Shown here: positions 1 to 5,717 of the stretch, piece after piece
Position numbering within the stretch: position 1 is the stretch's first letter
How the letters are laid out: each line of letters starts with the position of its first letter
Assembly (NCBI GenBank): GCA_047630175.1
Contig: JBLHVI010000131.1
Span: 1-6,617 of the forward strand
From: UBA4582 sp047630175
Lineage (GTDB): Bacteria > Pseudomonadota > Gammaproteobacteria > Pseudomonadales > Azotimanducaceae
Reading direction: 5' to 3'
Length of the DNA: 6,617 nt
Made by a program: the position numbers and the translations under genes
The notes under the pieces: model-generated
What the model was told of the DNA's origin: nothing
The model's database searches: none
What the model saw: the letters and a program-made list of their open reading frames with translations, nothing else

Positions 1-52
1 TGATTTCAATCTGTGATTTCAAGTTGTGGTTTCAAACTGTGCTGTCAAAGAC
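1..52. repeat. 13-bp tandem repeat, four diverging copies
   Basis: Four consecutive 13-base units can be read at 1-13, 14-26, 27-39 and 40-52. The first two (tgatttcaatctg, tgatttcaagttg) differ at two positions; the third (tggtttcaaactg) is close; the fourth (tgctgtcaaagac) is more diverged. The shared core is TG-n-T-n-TCAA. The array covers the stop codon and the last codons of the ABM-domain gene and may continue beyond the window. Thirteen is not a multiple of three, so a change in copy number inside the coding end would shift its frame. The function is unknown. Confidence 0.75.
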
Positions 53-334
53 GGCGGTATAGTGTTCTACCGCAGGAAAAGGATCATAAAAATGGTGCAG
101 TAGTTGGCGCCATCGCGCATAGTCAGCAGAGCCACGAAACCCCACCGTATGATCTTCCAACGTCTCCCAGTTCACGAGCAGTAAATACCTGCCTACCTTT
201 TCAAGGCAACCTTGCAGTTGATGCGAGACATAGCCTGGCATGCTGGCAATAATCAGCTGAGCTTGGTCGAAAGCCACCTCGAAATCGGCTTCCTGTCCCG
301 GTCTTACATCTAGCACTGCGACTTCGAGTATCAA
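32..334 (-). CDS. Antibiotic biosynthesis monooxygenase (ABM) domain protein
   Basis: A 100-residue protein, the usual size for a single-domain ABM-family member, predicted to form a dimeric ferredoxin-like alpha/beta barrel in the cytoplasm. Family traits are the opening ILEVAVLDVRPGQEADFE, a central GRYLLLVNWETLEDH (residues 48-62) and a C-terminal FPAVEHY (86-92). Members range from quinone and polyketide monooxygenases to heme-degrading enzymes and uncharacterised proteins, so the substrate here cannot be stated. The start is TTG at 334; it gives the family's typical N-terminus, and the only Shine-Dalgarno-like sequence is a weak TATAGG that overlaps the stop codon of the upstream LOG gene. 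That 9-base gap suggests translational coupling. The stop codon lies inside a 13-base tandem repeat, so the C-terminal tail could vary between strains. Confidence 0.85.
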   Translation of the reverse strand: MILEVAVLDVRPGQEADFEVAFDQAQLIIASMPGYVSHQLQGCLEKVGRYLLLVNWETLEDHTVGFRGSADYARWRQLLHHFYDPFPAVEHYTAVFDSTV

Positions 335-343
335 ATAACGCGC

Positions 344-925
344 CTATAAATCATCATGACTTATCCATTTAGTGACCTGTGGAGGTTCGTAGTTTGCCAT
401 CTGGTCGAGCAGTTGTGATGGGGAGTGTGCGTTGATCAGCATGTCACGATGGCTAGGCTTGATAAACTCCTCCTGCATCGCATGATCGAGGAACTGCGCA
501 AGGCCATCATAGTATTGTTTGATGTTGAGCAGCCCGCATGGCTTGTTGTGAAACCCCAGTTGGGACCAAGTGAGTACCTCAAATAGTTCTTCAAGCGTAC
601 CGAGGCCGCCGGGAAGCGCAATAAATCCGTCAGATAGCTCGGCCATTAACGCTTTGCGCGCATGCATAGAATCAACAATATGCAGTCTCGTGAGGCCTTG
701 GTGGCCAACTTCTTTATCGATTAAGGATTGTGGGATTATTCCGGTGACCCTGCCGCCATGAGCGAGCACCTCATTGGCGATTTCCCCCATAAGGCCAACG
801 TCTGCGCCGCCGTAAACTAAGCCGATGTCACGCGCGACCATTGCTGTCGCCAGGGCACGAGCTGCTTTACGATACTCAGGGTTTTTCCCTGAACTTGACC
901 CACAATAAACACAGATTGTTTTCAT
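344..925 (-). CDS. LOG family protein (nucleoside monophosphate phosphoribohydrolase)
   Basis: A 193-residue protein of the LOG/TIGR00730 family, once annotated as lysine decarboxylase. Characterised members release the free base from cytokinin riboside 5'-monophosphates or other nucleoside monophosphates. It shows an N-terminal Rossmann strand with CVYCGSS (5-11), YGG (38-40) followed by VGLMG (43-47), MHARKALM (87-94) and the signature PGGLGTLEE (105-113), whose glutamates and glycines form the active site with R90. Length is normal and nothing is missing. The ATG at 925 gives the canonical MKTICVYCGS start, but its Shine-Dalgarno sequence is poor (GAG only). A 21-codon overlapping frame starting at 941 lies just upstream with a better-placed AAGG. 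It is cytoplasmic. In bacteria the role may be nucleotide salvage or detoxification; nothing here specifies cytokinin production. Confidence 0.92.
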   Translation of the reverse strand: MKTICVYCGSSSGKNPEYRKAARALATAMVARDIGLVYGGADVGLMGEIANEVLAHGGRVTGIIPQSLIDKEVGHQGLTRLHIVDSMHARKALMAELSDGFIALPGGLGTLEELFEVLTWSQLGFHNKPCGLLNIKQYYDGLAQFLDHAMQEEFIKPSHRDMLINAHSPSQLLDQMANYEPPQVTKWISHDDL

Positions 926-969
926 GATTATGCTCGGCCATGTATGCCGCCCTTATTTTCATCAATTGG

Positions 970-981
970 GCTTGCTCAAGC
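970..981. repeat. Small inverted repeat between mddA and the LOG gene
   Basis: GCTTG (970-974) and CAAGC (977-981) form a perfect 5-base inverted repeat with a 2-base centre, in the 96-base gap between the methyltransferase and LOG genes, the widest gap in the minus-strand cluster. No T-run follows on the minus strand, so it does not look like an intrinsic terminator. It may be chance. Confidence 0.3.
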
Positions 982-1021
982 GCGGCAAACGGGCGCGCGC
1001 TTTCAAGGTTGTCCGAAATAA

Positions 1022-1756
1022 CTAATAGACTTTCGGAATGACCCGCGCTGTTCTTTGCCGGTAGTCGATGTAGTCAGCGCCTAGTGTCGCAGACAAGCCT
1101 TTTTCTTCATAGTGAATGCCGAACAGTGTGTAGGCTGTCATGCCTATCGAAAAGACCAGATGGCCTACATTCATAGTCGGTACTGCCCAAAATGCGATGA
1201 GCAAGCCAAGCATCATCGGATGACGAATCCAGCGGTAGAACAGGCGCTCCGTAAAACCTACCGATGTGTAAGTCTTTTTGATGAAATGCAGCCAAGTCTG
1301 GCGCAGGCCAAACAAATCAAAATGATCCGTAAGGAAGGTGGCAATTAGAACCAGCGTCCAGCCTAGACCGAATAGCGCCCATAAACTAAAGGTCAGCATG
1401 TCATTCTCAACGTGCCATACGATGCCCTGAATGGGTTGCCATGCATACATCAACAGGGCAAGCACTACGGTGGAGGCCAGAACATAGGTGCTACGTTCGA
1501 TGTGATGCGGGATAAAACTGGCTATTGACTGTTTAAACCATTGCCGTGCCATCACAGTGTGTTGAACACCCCATAAGAGCAACAGCGCAAGGTTTATCAG
1601 TAACGCTAAGATGATATCCTTTCCTAGCTGCCCGTCGGTAGCAGACGAAAGCGTTTTTGGAACAAGAATTTCGGCGTTGAAAGCGATAAAATAAAGAAAA
1701 ACACCAAAAAACAAAAGGTAGCTTATTAAGCCGTACAACATCACTATTGTGCGCAT
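1022..1756 (-). CDS. mddA: Methanethiol S-methyltransferase (MddA-like, membrane)
   Basis: A 244-residue inner-membrane protein of the NnrU/isoprenylcysteine methyltransferase (ICMT-like) superfamily that closely resembles MddA, which methylates methanethiol with S-adenosylmethionine to give dimethyl sulfide. Hydrophobic segments lie at about 5-25, 46-66, 90-108, 122-142 and 182-213. The opening LYGLISYLLFFGVFLYFIAF (7-26), followed by LVPKT, is typical of MddA, as is GVQHTVMARQWFK (63-75). The C-terminal half holds the superfamily SAM-binding signature: RHPMMLG (178-184), then HYEEKGL (215-221), LGADYIDYRQR and a final PKVY. The ATG at 1756 has GAGGG 8 bases upstream. It lies 32 bases after the acetyltransferase gene. 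Methanethiol as substrate is inferred from family resemblance; another small thiol is possible. Confidence 0.85.
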   Translation of the reverse strand: MRTIVMLYGLISYLLFFGVFLYFIAFNAEILVPKTLSSATDGQLGKDIILALLINLALLLLWGVQHTVMARQWFKQSIASFIPHHIERSTYVLASTVVLALLMYAWQPIQGIVWHVENDMLTFSLWALFGLGWTLVLIATFLTDHFDLFGLRQTWLHFIKKTYTSVGFTERLFYRWIRHPMMLGLLIAFWAVPTMNVGHLVFSIGMTAYTLFGIHYEEKGLSATLGADYIDYRQRTARVIPKVY

Positions 1757-1788
1757 AAAATAGACCCTCGCTTGTGTTATTATTATTT

Positions 1789-2250
1789 TTACAGATTGAT
1801 CTTCATCTCGATTATGGATTTAACAAAGCCAATTTTCGCGTAAGCGTTAATGGCCGCCTCGTTGCCCATATAAACACCAAGATAAAAATCTTGCACGCCT
1901 TTCTCTTTACTCCAGCCGATTAGGCTGTTGATGACCTGTTGGTTTATCCCTAAACCCCGGTACTCTGGTGAGACATACATAAAACCCATATACGCATGCC
2001 TGACATGTTTAAGAGACTGCTTAGACGCTCGAATCTGGGCATAGCCGGTAGCGATAATATGTCCTTGGCGCTCAGCGACAACGATATGCGAGTCTTCGTT
2101 GGTGAGTAATTGCTCAAGATCATAATAAATTGCGTTTTCGCCTTTTATGGTCGAATTGAAGGGGCGCTCGGCTTCTATTACCTTTTGCTCTAGCGCAAGC
2201 AAAGCGCTGTGATCTTTGATGGAGGCTTTTCTAAGGGCTAGATTTTCCAA
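1789..2250 (-). CDS. GNAT family N-acetyltransferase
   Basis: A 153-residue cytoplasmic acetyltransferase of the GNAT fold, covering a whole single domain. It opens with the usual ALRKASIKDHSALLALE. Motif A, which binds the pyrophosphate of acetyl-CoA, is YVSPEYRGLGINQQVI (92-107), where R98-G99-x-G101-I fits but a final Gly/Ala is replaced by N103. Motif B follows as VYMGNEAAINAYAKIGF (126-142). The substrate is unknown. The start is TTG at 2250: a strong GAGGTGA lies 9 bases upstream, and an in-frame TGA stop inside that same sequence excludes any earlier start. It sits 50 bases after the SDR gene and 32 before mddA, in the same direction. Confidence 0.87.
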   Translation of the reverse strand: MENLALRKASIKDHSALLALEQKVIEAERPFNSTIKGENAIYYDLEQLLTNEDSHIVVAERQGHIIATGYAQIRASKQSLKHVRHAYMGFMYVSPEYRGLGINQQVINSLIGWSKEKGVQDFYLGVYMGNEAAINAYAKIGFVKSIIEMKINL

Positions 2251-2300
2251 TTTTTCACATCACCTCGTGACTGGGTGTTGATACCCTAAGTGGCCTTGGT

Positions 2301-3104
2301 TTACTGAGCTGATGGCGCTGCCGAGCTGCCGGCAAGAATCCCGCCATCAACGGTAAGTTCAATGCCGGTCACATACTTTGCTTCATCGGAGGCAAGGTAC
2401 AGTGCCGCGTAAGCAACATCAGCAGCCTCGCCCATTACGCCCAGTGGTACGCCTGCTGCTGTGTCTCTAATTGCCGCTGTCCTTTGTTCGCCTTCGCCCA
2501 ACATGGCATCCCACATTGGGGTAAAGATTGCGCCAGGATGAATTGAATTACATCGAATAGGGTACGACTTGTCTGCGCAATACAGGGCGACTGATTTTGT
2601 ATGGTTACGTACGGCAGCTTTGCTTGATGCATAGGCTGCAGCGGCCGGAATACCAACAATGCCTGACCTGGATGAAATGTTAACGATGCTGGCACTCGTT
2701 GCTTTCTTCATAAGCCGAATGCCATATTTACACCCGAGCGCAACGCCATCTAGGTTTGTTTCATGCACTTTATGCCAGCTATCAAGATCAAGATGCTCGG
2801 GATCGTGTGGGCCAGGGGTTTCAAGAAAACCGGTCACGCCTGCATTATTAACCAGTATATCGACGCGACCATGCTCACGTTCAATAACGCGCGTGACCCT
2901 CTTCCAATCTGACTCTTTCGACACGTCGAGACTGATATAGGACGCGTTGCTACCTATATTCTTTGCTGCACGCTGCCCGAGTTCATCGTTAATATCTGAC
3001 AAAATGACCGTGGCGCCTTCAGCGGCGAATAGTTCAGCAATCGCTTGCCCTATGCCTCGGGCAGCGCCGGTAACGAGGACTATTTTTTGTGAAAGTCGTG
3101 GCAC
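2301..3104 (-). CDS. SDR family NAD(P)-dependent oxidoreductase
   Basis: A 267-residue classical short-chain dehydrogenase/reductase, cytoplasmic and expected to be a tetramer. It carries the cofactor motif TGAARGIG (12-19), an acidic D37 after the second strand that favours NAD(H), NNAG (86-89), N117, and the catalytic S145-Y158-K162 set (YASSK 158-162). The end VDGGILAG is typical. An insert around GFLETPGPHDPEHLDLDSW (92-110) resembles that of SDRs acting on steroid or cyclic alcohols, but the substrate cannot be told. The last residues, SSAAPSAQ, are a low-complexity tail. The GTG start at 3104 has AAGGAG 5 bases upstream. The position right after the DUF4188 gene suggests the two act on related compounds. 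Confidence 0.92.
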   Translation of the reverse strand: MPRLSQKIVLVTGAARGIGQAIAELFAAEGATVILSDINDELGQRAAKNIGSNASYISLDVSKESDWKRVTRVIEREHGRVDILVNNAGVTGFLETPGPHDPEHLDLDSWHKVHETNLDGVALGCKYGIRLMKKATSASIVNISSRSGIVGIPAAAAYASSKAAVRNHTKSVALYCADKSYPIRCNSIHPGAIFTPMWDAMLGEGEQRTAAIRDTAAGVPLGVMGEAADVAYAALYLASDEAKYVTGIELTVDGGILAGSSAAPSAQ

Positions 3105-3131
3105 TATATCTCCTTGTATAAATCTTCTGCA

Positions 3132-3160
3132 GCTTGGTCAGGCTTGGTCAGAGATGGTCA
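3132..3160. repeat. 10-bp tandem repeat at the end of the DUF4188 gene
   Basis: GCTTGGTCAG occurs twice in tandem (3132-3141, 3142-3151), followed by a degenerate third copy (agatggtca). The array covers the stop codon of the DUF4188 gene at 3148-3150 and the start of the 43-base gap before the SDR gene. It may be a replication-slippage product. No function is evident. Confidence 0.6.
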
Positions 3161-3627
3161 CCGCCGACCCGACTGCTGGCTGTTTTAAATCGTCCAGTCG
3201 CGGGAACGTGGTTGCCTAGCTTTGCGAGACCGAACTCAGGCATGTTGTTGTAAACGCACTCATACTGACCTTTTTGGGAAAGGTAGGTTTCATGCCAAAT
3301 GCCGACATCGCCATTGCTCCCAACTTTTTTGTTAAAATCTGCCCACGCGGGCAAGTGGTGTGACGATTTATTTTTGGCATAGTCTTCTAGTTTTTCAAAG
3401 GACTTCCAATATTGAACCATGATTGTCGTCCGGCCAATCCACGACTCGTGACTAACGAAACCTAACGCTGGGTTCTGATAAAGCTCTTCGAGCATCCTCG
3501 ACATTGCCATAGTTATTGGCAACCATTTATGCGGTTTCCAAAGTTTGTTGATCCGAAGCCCGATTAAGAAAACGACAAACTCGCCTTCAATGTCGGCTGT
3601 CATCTTTTCCTTAATAATTGTCGTCAT
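3148..3627 (-). CDS. DUF4188 / monooxygenase Af470-like family protein
   Basis: A 159-residue cytoplasmic protein recognised as DUF4188, a family I recall being renamed after the fungal Af470 monooxygenase of fumagillin biosynthesis. It is expected to adopt the same dimeric alpha/beta-barrel fold as ABM proteins. Diagnostic stretches are GEFVVFLIGLRINKLWKPHKW (15-35), the SWIGRTTIMVQYWKSFEKLEDYA block (62-84), HLPAWADFNK (91-100), GIWHETY (109-115) and the closing FGLAKLGNHVPATGR. Three starts are possible: GTG at 3642, ATG at 3627 and ATG at 3603. The second is chosen because it leaves the usual few residues before MTADIEG; the third has AAGGA only 4 bases upstream and is a real alternative. 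Catalytic activity is unproven for most bacterial members. It is the first gene of the minus-strand block, so it is probably nearest the promoter. Confidence 0.85.
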   Translation of the reverse strand: MTTIIKEKMTADIEGEFVVFLIGLRINKLWKPHKWLPITMAMSRMLEELYQNPALGFVSHESWIGRTTIMVQYWKSFEKLEDYAKNKSSHHLPAWADFNKKVGSNGDVGIWHETYLSQKGQYECVYNNMPEFGLAKLGNHVPATGRFKTASSRVGGDHL

Positions 3628-3866
3628 GTTTTGGGTTCTCACTGTGGCTCTGCGGTCCGGAAAACTACGCCGCGCAATGCAAGCTTCGCCTGCGTGTATT
3701 GATGTTTGGCCATGTTATTTCTCAGATTAGCAGTTGTATAAGTCAAATGCACTGTGACCTACTAGCCTGAGAAAAGGTATTTTCATCGTGCCAAACTATG
3801 CGTAGACTTCCGGTTTGCGTGCGATATTTCAGCACGCCGCTAGAGGCCATTTTAGAGGCAAAGTAA
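3628..3866. promoter_or_regulatory. Divergent intergenic region between the two gene blocks
   Basis: About 239 bases lie between the divergent DUF4188 and tlpA-like genes, so both promoters should be here. Nothing matches a sigma-70 promoter convincingly: a TTGACT on the minus strand (3746 to 3741) lacks a well-spaced -10 box, and the plus-strand GATATT (3823-3828) lacks a -35 box. The only clear structure is the inverted repeat at 3817-3837. No small gene was seen. Confidence 0.45.
3817..3837. promoter_or_regulatory. Inverted repeat upstream of tlpA-like gene, possible operator
   Basis: GCGTGC (3817-3822) and GCACGC (3832-3837) are perfect 6-base arms separated by 9 AT-rich bases. The centre-to-centre distance of 15 bases is not a whole number of helix turns, so a two-site dimer operator is only one possibility. 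The repeat ends 29 bases before the GTG start of the tlpA-like gene, within the likely promoter or 5' leader. It could also be an RNA hairpin in that leader. Confidence 0.35.
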
Positions 3867-4361
3867 GTGATACAACTAATTCGACCAAACCGCCCCTTTC
3901 AATACTTAGCAGTGCTTTTTTTTACCGGCTTGCTAGCTATGCCTGCTTTAGCCGAGCGTTTTGCAGAGAGTTTCGCTGAAGACTCGCCTGCTAGCCCCGC
4001 CGCCGCCGTGAGTGCGTGGAAAATTATCAACTATTGGTCAACGTCATGTGCGCCCTGCCGGGTGGAGATCCCGGAGCTCAATAGTTTGAGCGCAGCGCTC
4101 GCGCCGCTCAACGTGCAGGTGCTAGGTGTCAATTTCGATGATGAATCGATTGAAGTGACCCGCAAGCGCGCGCGGCGTATGCAAATCCAGTTTCCTAACC
4201 TGACAATGGCCGAGGCAGAAGCGTTGGGGTTAACGGCCCCTAGCGTCTTGCCGACCACCTATATTCTGTCCCCAGAGAACGTTGTTATGGCGAAATTAGT
4301 CGGACTGCAGACGCGCGATTCGTTGATGCTGGCGCTCGCAGACCTAGGGGTAAATCTGTGA
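3867..4361 (+). CDS. Exported TlpA-like thioredoxin-fold protein (short)
   Basis: A 164-residue thioredoxin-fold protein predicted to be periplasmic. A signal peptide spans residues 1-29: R6/R9, a hydrophobic core at 12-25 and a cleavage site after PALA. The active site is W57-STS-C61-A-P-C64 followed by R65-x-E67-x-P69, the TlpA/ResA pattern, and the cis-proline is P129 in VLPTTYIL. Such proteins reduce disulfides in exported proteins, often for cytochrome c or copper-centre assembly. The segment between the signal peptide and the first core strand is only about 20 residues, so the N-terminal beta-hairpin normally present in TlpA/ResA is largely missing. The GTG start at 3867 has AGAGG 8 bases upstream and an in-frame TAA immediately before it. 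Its stop overlaps the start of the next gene, so the two are cotranslated and probably cooperate. Confidence 0.87.
   Translation: MIQLIRPNRPFQYLAVLFFTGLLAMPALAERFAESFAEDSPASPAAAVSAWKIINYWSTSCAPCRVEIPELNSLSAALAPLNVQVLGVNFDDESIEVTRKRARRMQIQFPNLTMAEAEALGLTAPSVLPTTYILSPENVVMAKLVGLQTRDSLMLALADLGVNL
4346..4350 (+). promoter_or_regulatory. Shine-Dalgarno for the beta-propeller gene
   Basis: AGGGG lies inside the last codons of the tlpA-like gene, 7 bases before the GTG at 4358 and 10 before the ATG at 4361. The spacing favours GTG slightly; the ATG overlaps the TGA stop by one base. Either choice changes the protein by a single residue. Confidence 0.55.
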
Positions 4362-5665
4362 TGGGCAATTTTCTTGTTCGCAAAAATCAGACGCTTGCCG
4401 GCCTAGGACAATGGCCGTTACTAGTTATTTTTTCGCTTCTTTTTGTCGGCATCAGTGTCGCCGCACGTGCCGCGGAGGTAACGATGTTATCGCCACCGAC
4501 GCTGGCGCAATCCCACTTGTCTCGATTAACCAGCGATAGTAACGGGCGATTGTGGTTGTCCTGGGTTTCAACGAGTGACACATCTGATGAGGCGCCCAGT
4601 GAGGCATCCAGTGAAACCTCCAAAGAGTCTATCAGCCGTCTTCATTACGCGTATTACGCGGAGGATCGCTGGAGTGCGCCGCGTCAAATTGCGCAGGGCA
4701 GTGACTGGTTTGTGAACTGGGCTGATTTTCCCTTTTTGTCAGTGCATGACGAAGGCATGGTGGCCCATTGGCTGCGTAAGCGAGCTGCCGGCACTTATGA
4801 TTATGACGTTGTCGCGAGCTTCTACAGTGCAGCAGAAGATGTGTGGGGGCCGCCGATCACGATCCATAAGGATGGCGTGAGTGCAGAGCATGGGTTTGTC
4901 AGTATGTTGCCTATGCCGCAGGGCCGCACGTTCATTGCCTGGCTGGATGGTAGAAACACTGCGCCCGTGGAAATGGCCCATGCTGCAGCAGGGCATGTCA
5001 TGCCGCCGGGTATGACCCTGCGTGGCGGCATCTTTGCGCGCCAGGGAGAAACTCTGCAAGAATGGCAGTTGGACGATCTGACCTGTGATTGCTGTCAAAC
5101 TAGCGTGGCTATGGCGGCCGCTGGGCCTATTGTGGTTTATCGCGATCGTACCGTTGATGAGATTCGCGATATTTATATCACGCGTTTAGTCGACGGGCGT
5201 TGGACCGACGCCGCGCCAGTGCATGAAGATAACTGGCAAGTGGCAGGGTGCCCCGTGAATGGACCGGCGGTGGTGGCTCAAGGTCAGCATGTCGCCGTGG
5301 CGTGGTTCTCGGCCAAAGACGATCAGCCTCACGTTAAGCTGGCATTCTCAGTGGACGGGGGTGCCAGTTTTGGGTTGCCCATTGTCGTTGACAGGGGCGA
5401 GACCAACGGCCGGGTTAGCTTGGCATTGATGGCGTCTGGTGATGTCGCGGTAAGTTGGTTGACGACGAAAGGCCCCGCCGCCACTATCAAGATAGCCCGC
5501 TACAACCTGCAGGGTGAACTGCGTGACAGCGTCAACGTTGCCACCACGCGCGCATCTCGTCGAAGCGGGTTTCCTGTACTCGCAAGTGTGGGTGACGATT
5601 TGTACTTGACGTGGACTGATCTGGCGAACGATCGGCAGGTTAAGGTTGCTCAGATTAGTTTTTAG
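4358..5665 (+). CDS. Exported sialidase-like beta-propeller protein with CxCC motif
   Basis: A 435-residue protein (434 if ATG 4361 is the start) with a signal peptide (hydrophobic 20-36, likely cleavage near AARAA, 35-39), so periplasmic or secreted. Repeated blade-like strands (RLWLSWV 64-70, MVAHWLR 134-140, TFIAWLDGR 191-199, VAVAWFS 312-318, VAVSWLT, LYLTWTD) and an Asp-box SVDGGASF (331-338) indicate a sialidase/BNR-type propeller. All four cysteines are in one signature: C243-D-C245-C246-Q-T, then after Y261-R-D-R...DEIRD a C298-P-V-N-G-P. This pattern may form two disulfides or a metal site. True sialidase activity is doubtful, since the catalytic set is not recognisable. A Ser/Glu/Thr-rich insert (72-92) comes from a 12-base repeat. 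The gene overlaps the upstream tlpA-like stop, which points to the thioredoxin acting on these cysteines. I cannot name a characterised homologue. Confidence 0.8.
   Translation: MMGNFLVRKNQTLAGLGQWPLLVIFSLLFVGISVAARAAEVTMLSPPTLAQSHLSRLTSDSNGRLWLSWVSTSDTSDEAPSEASSETSKESISRLHYAYYAEDRWSAPRQIAQGSDWFVNWADFPFLSVHDEGMVAHWLRKRAAGTYDYDVVASFYSAAEDVWGPPITIHKDGVSAEHGFVSMLPMPQGRTFIAWLDGRNTAPVEMAHAAAGHVMPPGMTLRGGIFARQGETLQEWQLDDLTCDCCQTSVAMAAAGPIVVYRDRTVDEIRDIYITRLVDGRWTDAAPVHEDNWQVAGCPVNGPAVVAQGQHVAVAWFSAKDDQPHVKLAFSVDGGASFGLPIVVDRGETNGRVSLALMASGDVAVSWLTTKGPAATIKIARYNLQGELRDSVNVATTRASRRSGFPVLASVGDDLYLTWTDLANDRQVKVAQISF
4589..4624 (+). repeat. 12-bp in-frame tandem repeat in the propeller gene
   Basis: Three 12-base units (4589-4600, 4601-4612, 4613-4624) read gaggcgcccagt, gaggcatccagt and gaaacctccaaa, encoding EAPS-EASS-ETSK. 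The unit keeps the frame, so the result is an expandable Ser/Glu-rich loop near the N-terminus of the mature protein, between two predicted blade strands. Confidence 0.6.
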
Positions 5666-5717
5666 GTTGCGGCACATCATTTTTATCGACGCTGCTGGTA
5701 ATCGCCTCGCTAACTGT

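Noticed and set aside
3718..3746. Possible minus-strand sigma-70 promoter with TTGACT as -35
   Set aside because: No acceptable -10 box lies 16 to 18 bases downstream (the hexamers there are GAGAAA and AGAAAT).
4739..5098. 119-codon minus-strand frame within the propeller gene
   Set aside because: It is antisense to a well-supported exported protein and shows no domain features of its own.
5666..5717. Expected bidirectional terminator between the convergent propeller and STAS genes
   Set aside because: No GC-rich hairpin followed by a T-run was found on either strand in these 52 bases.
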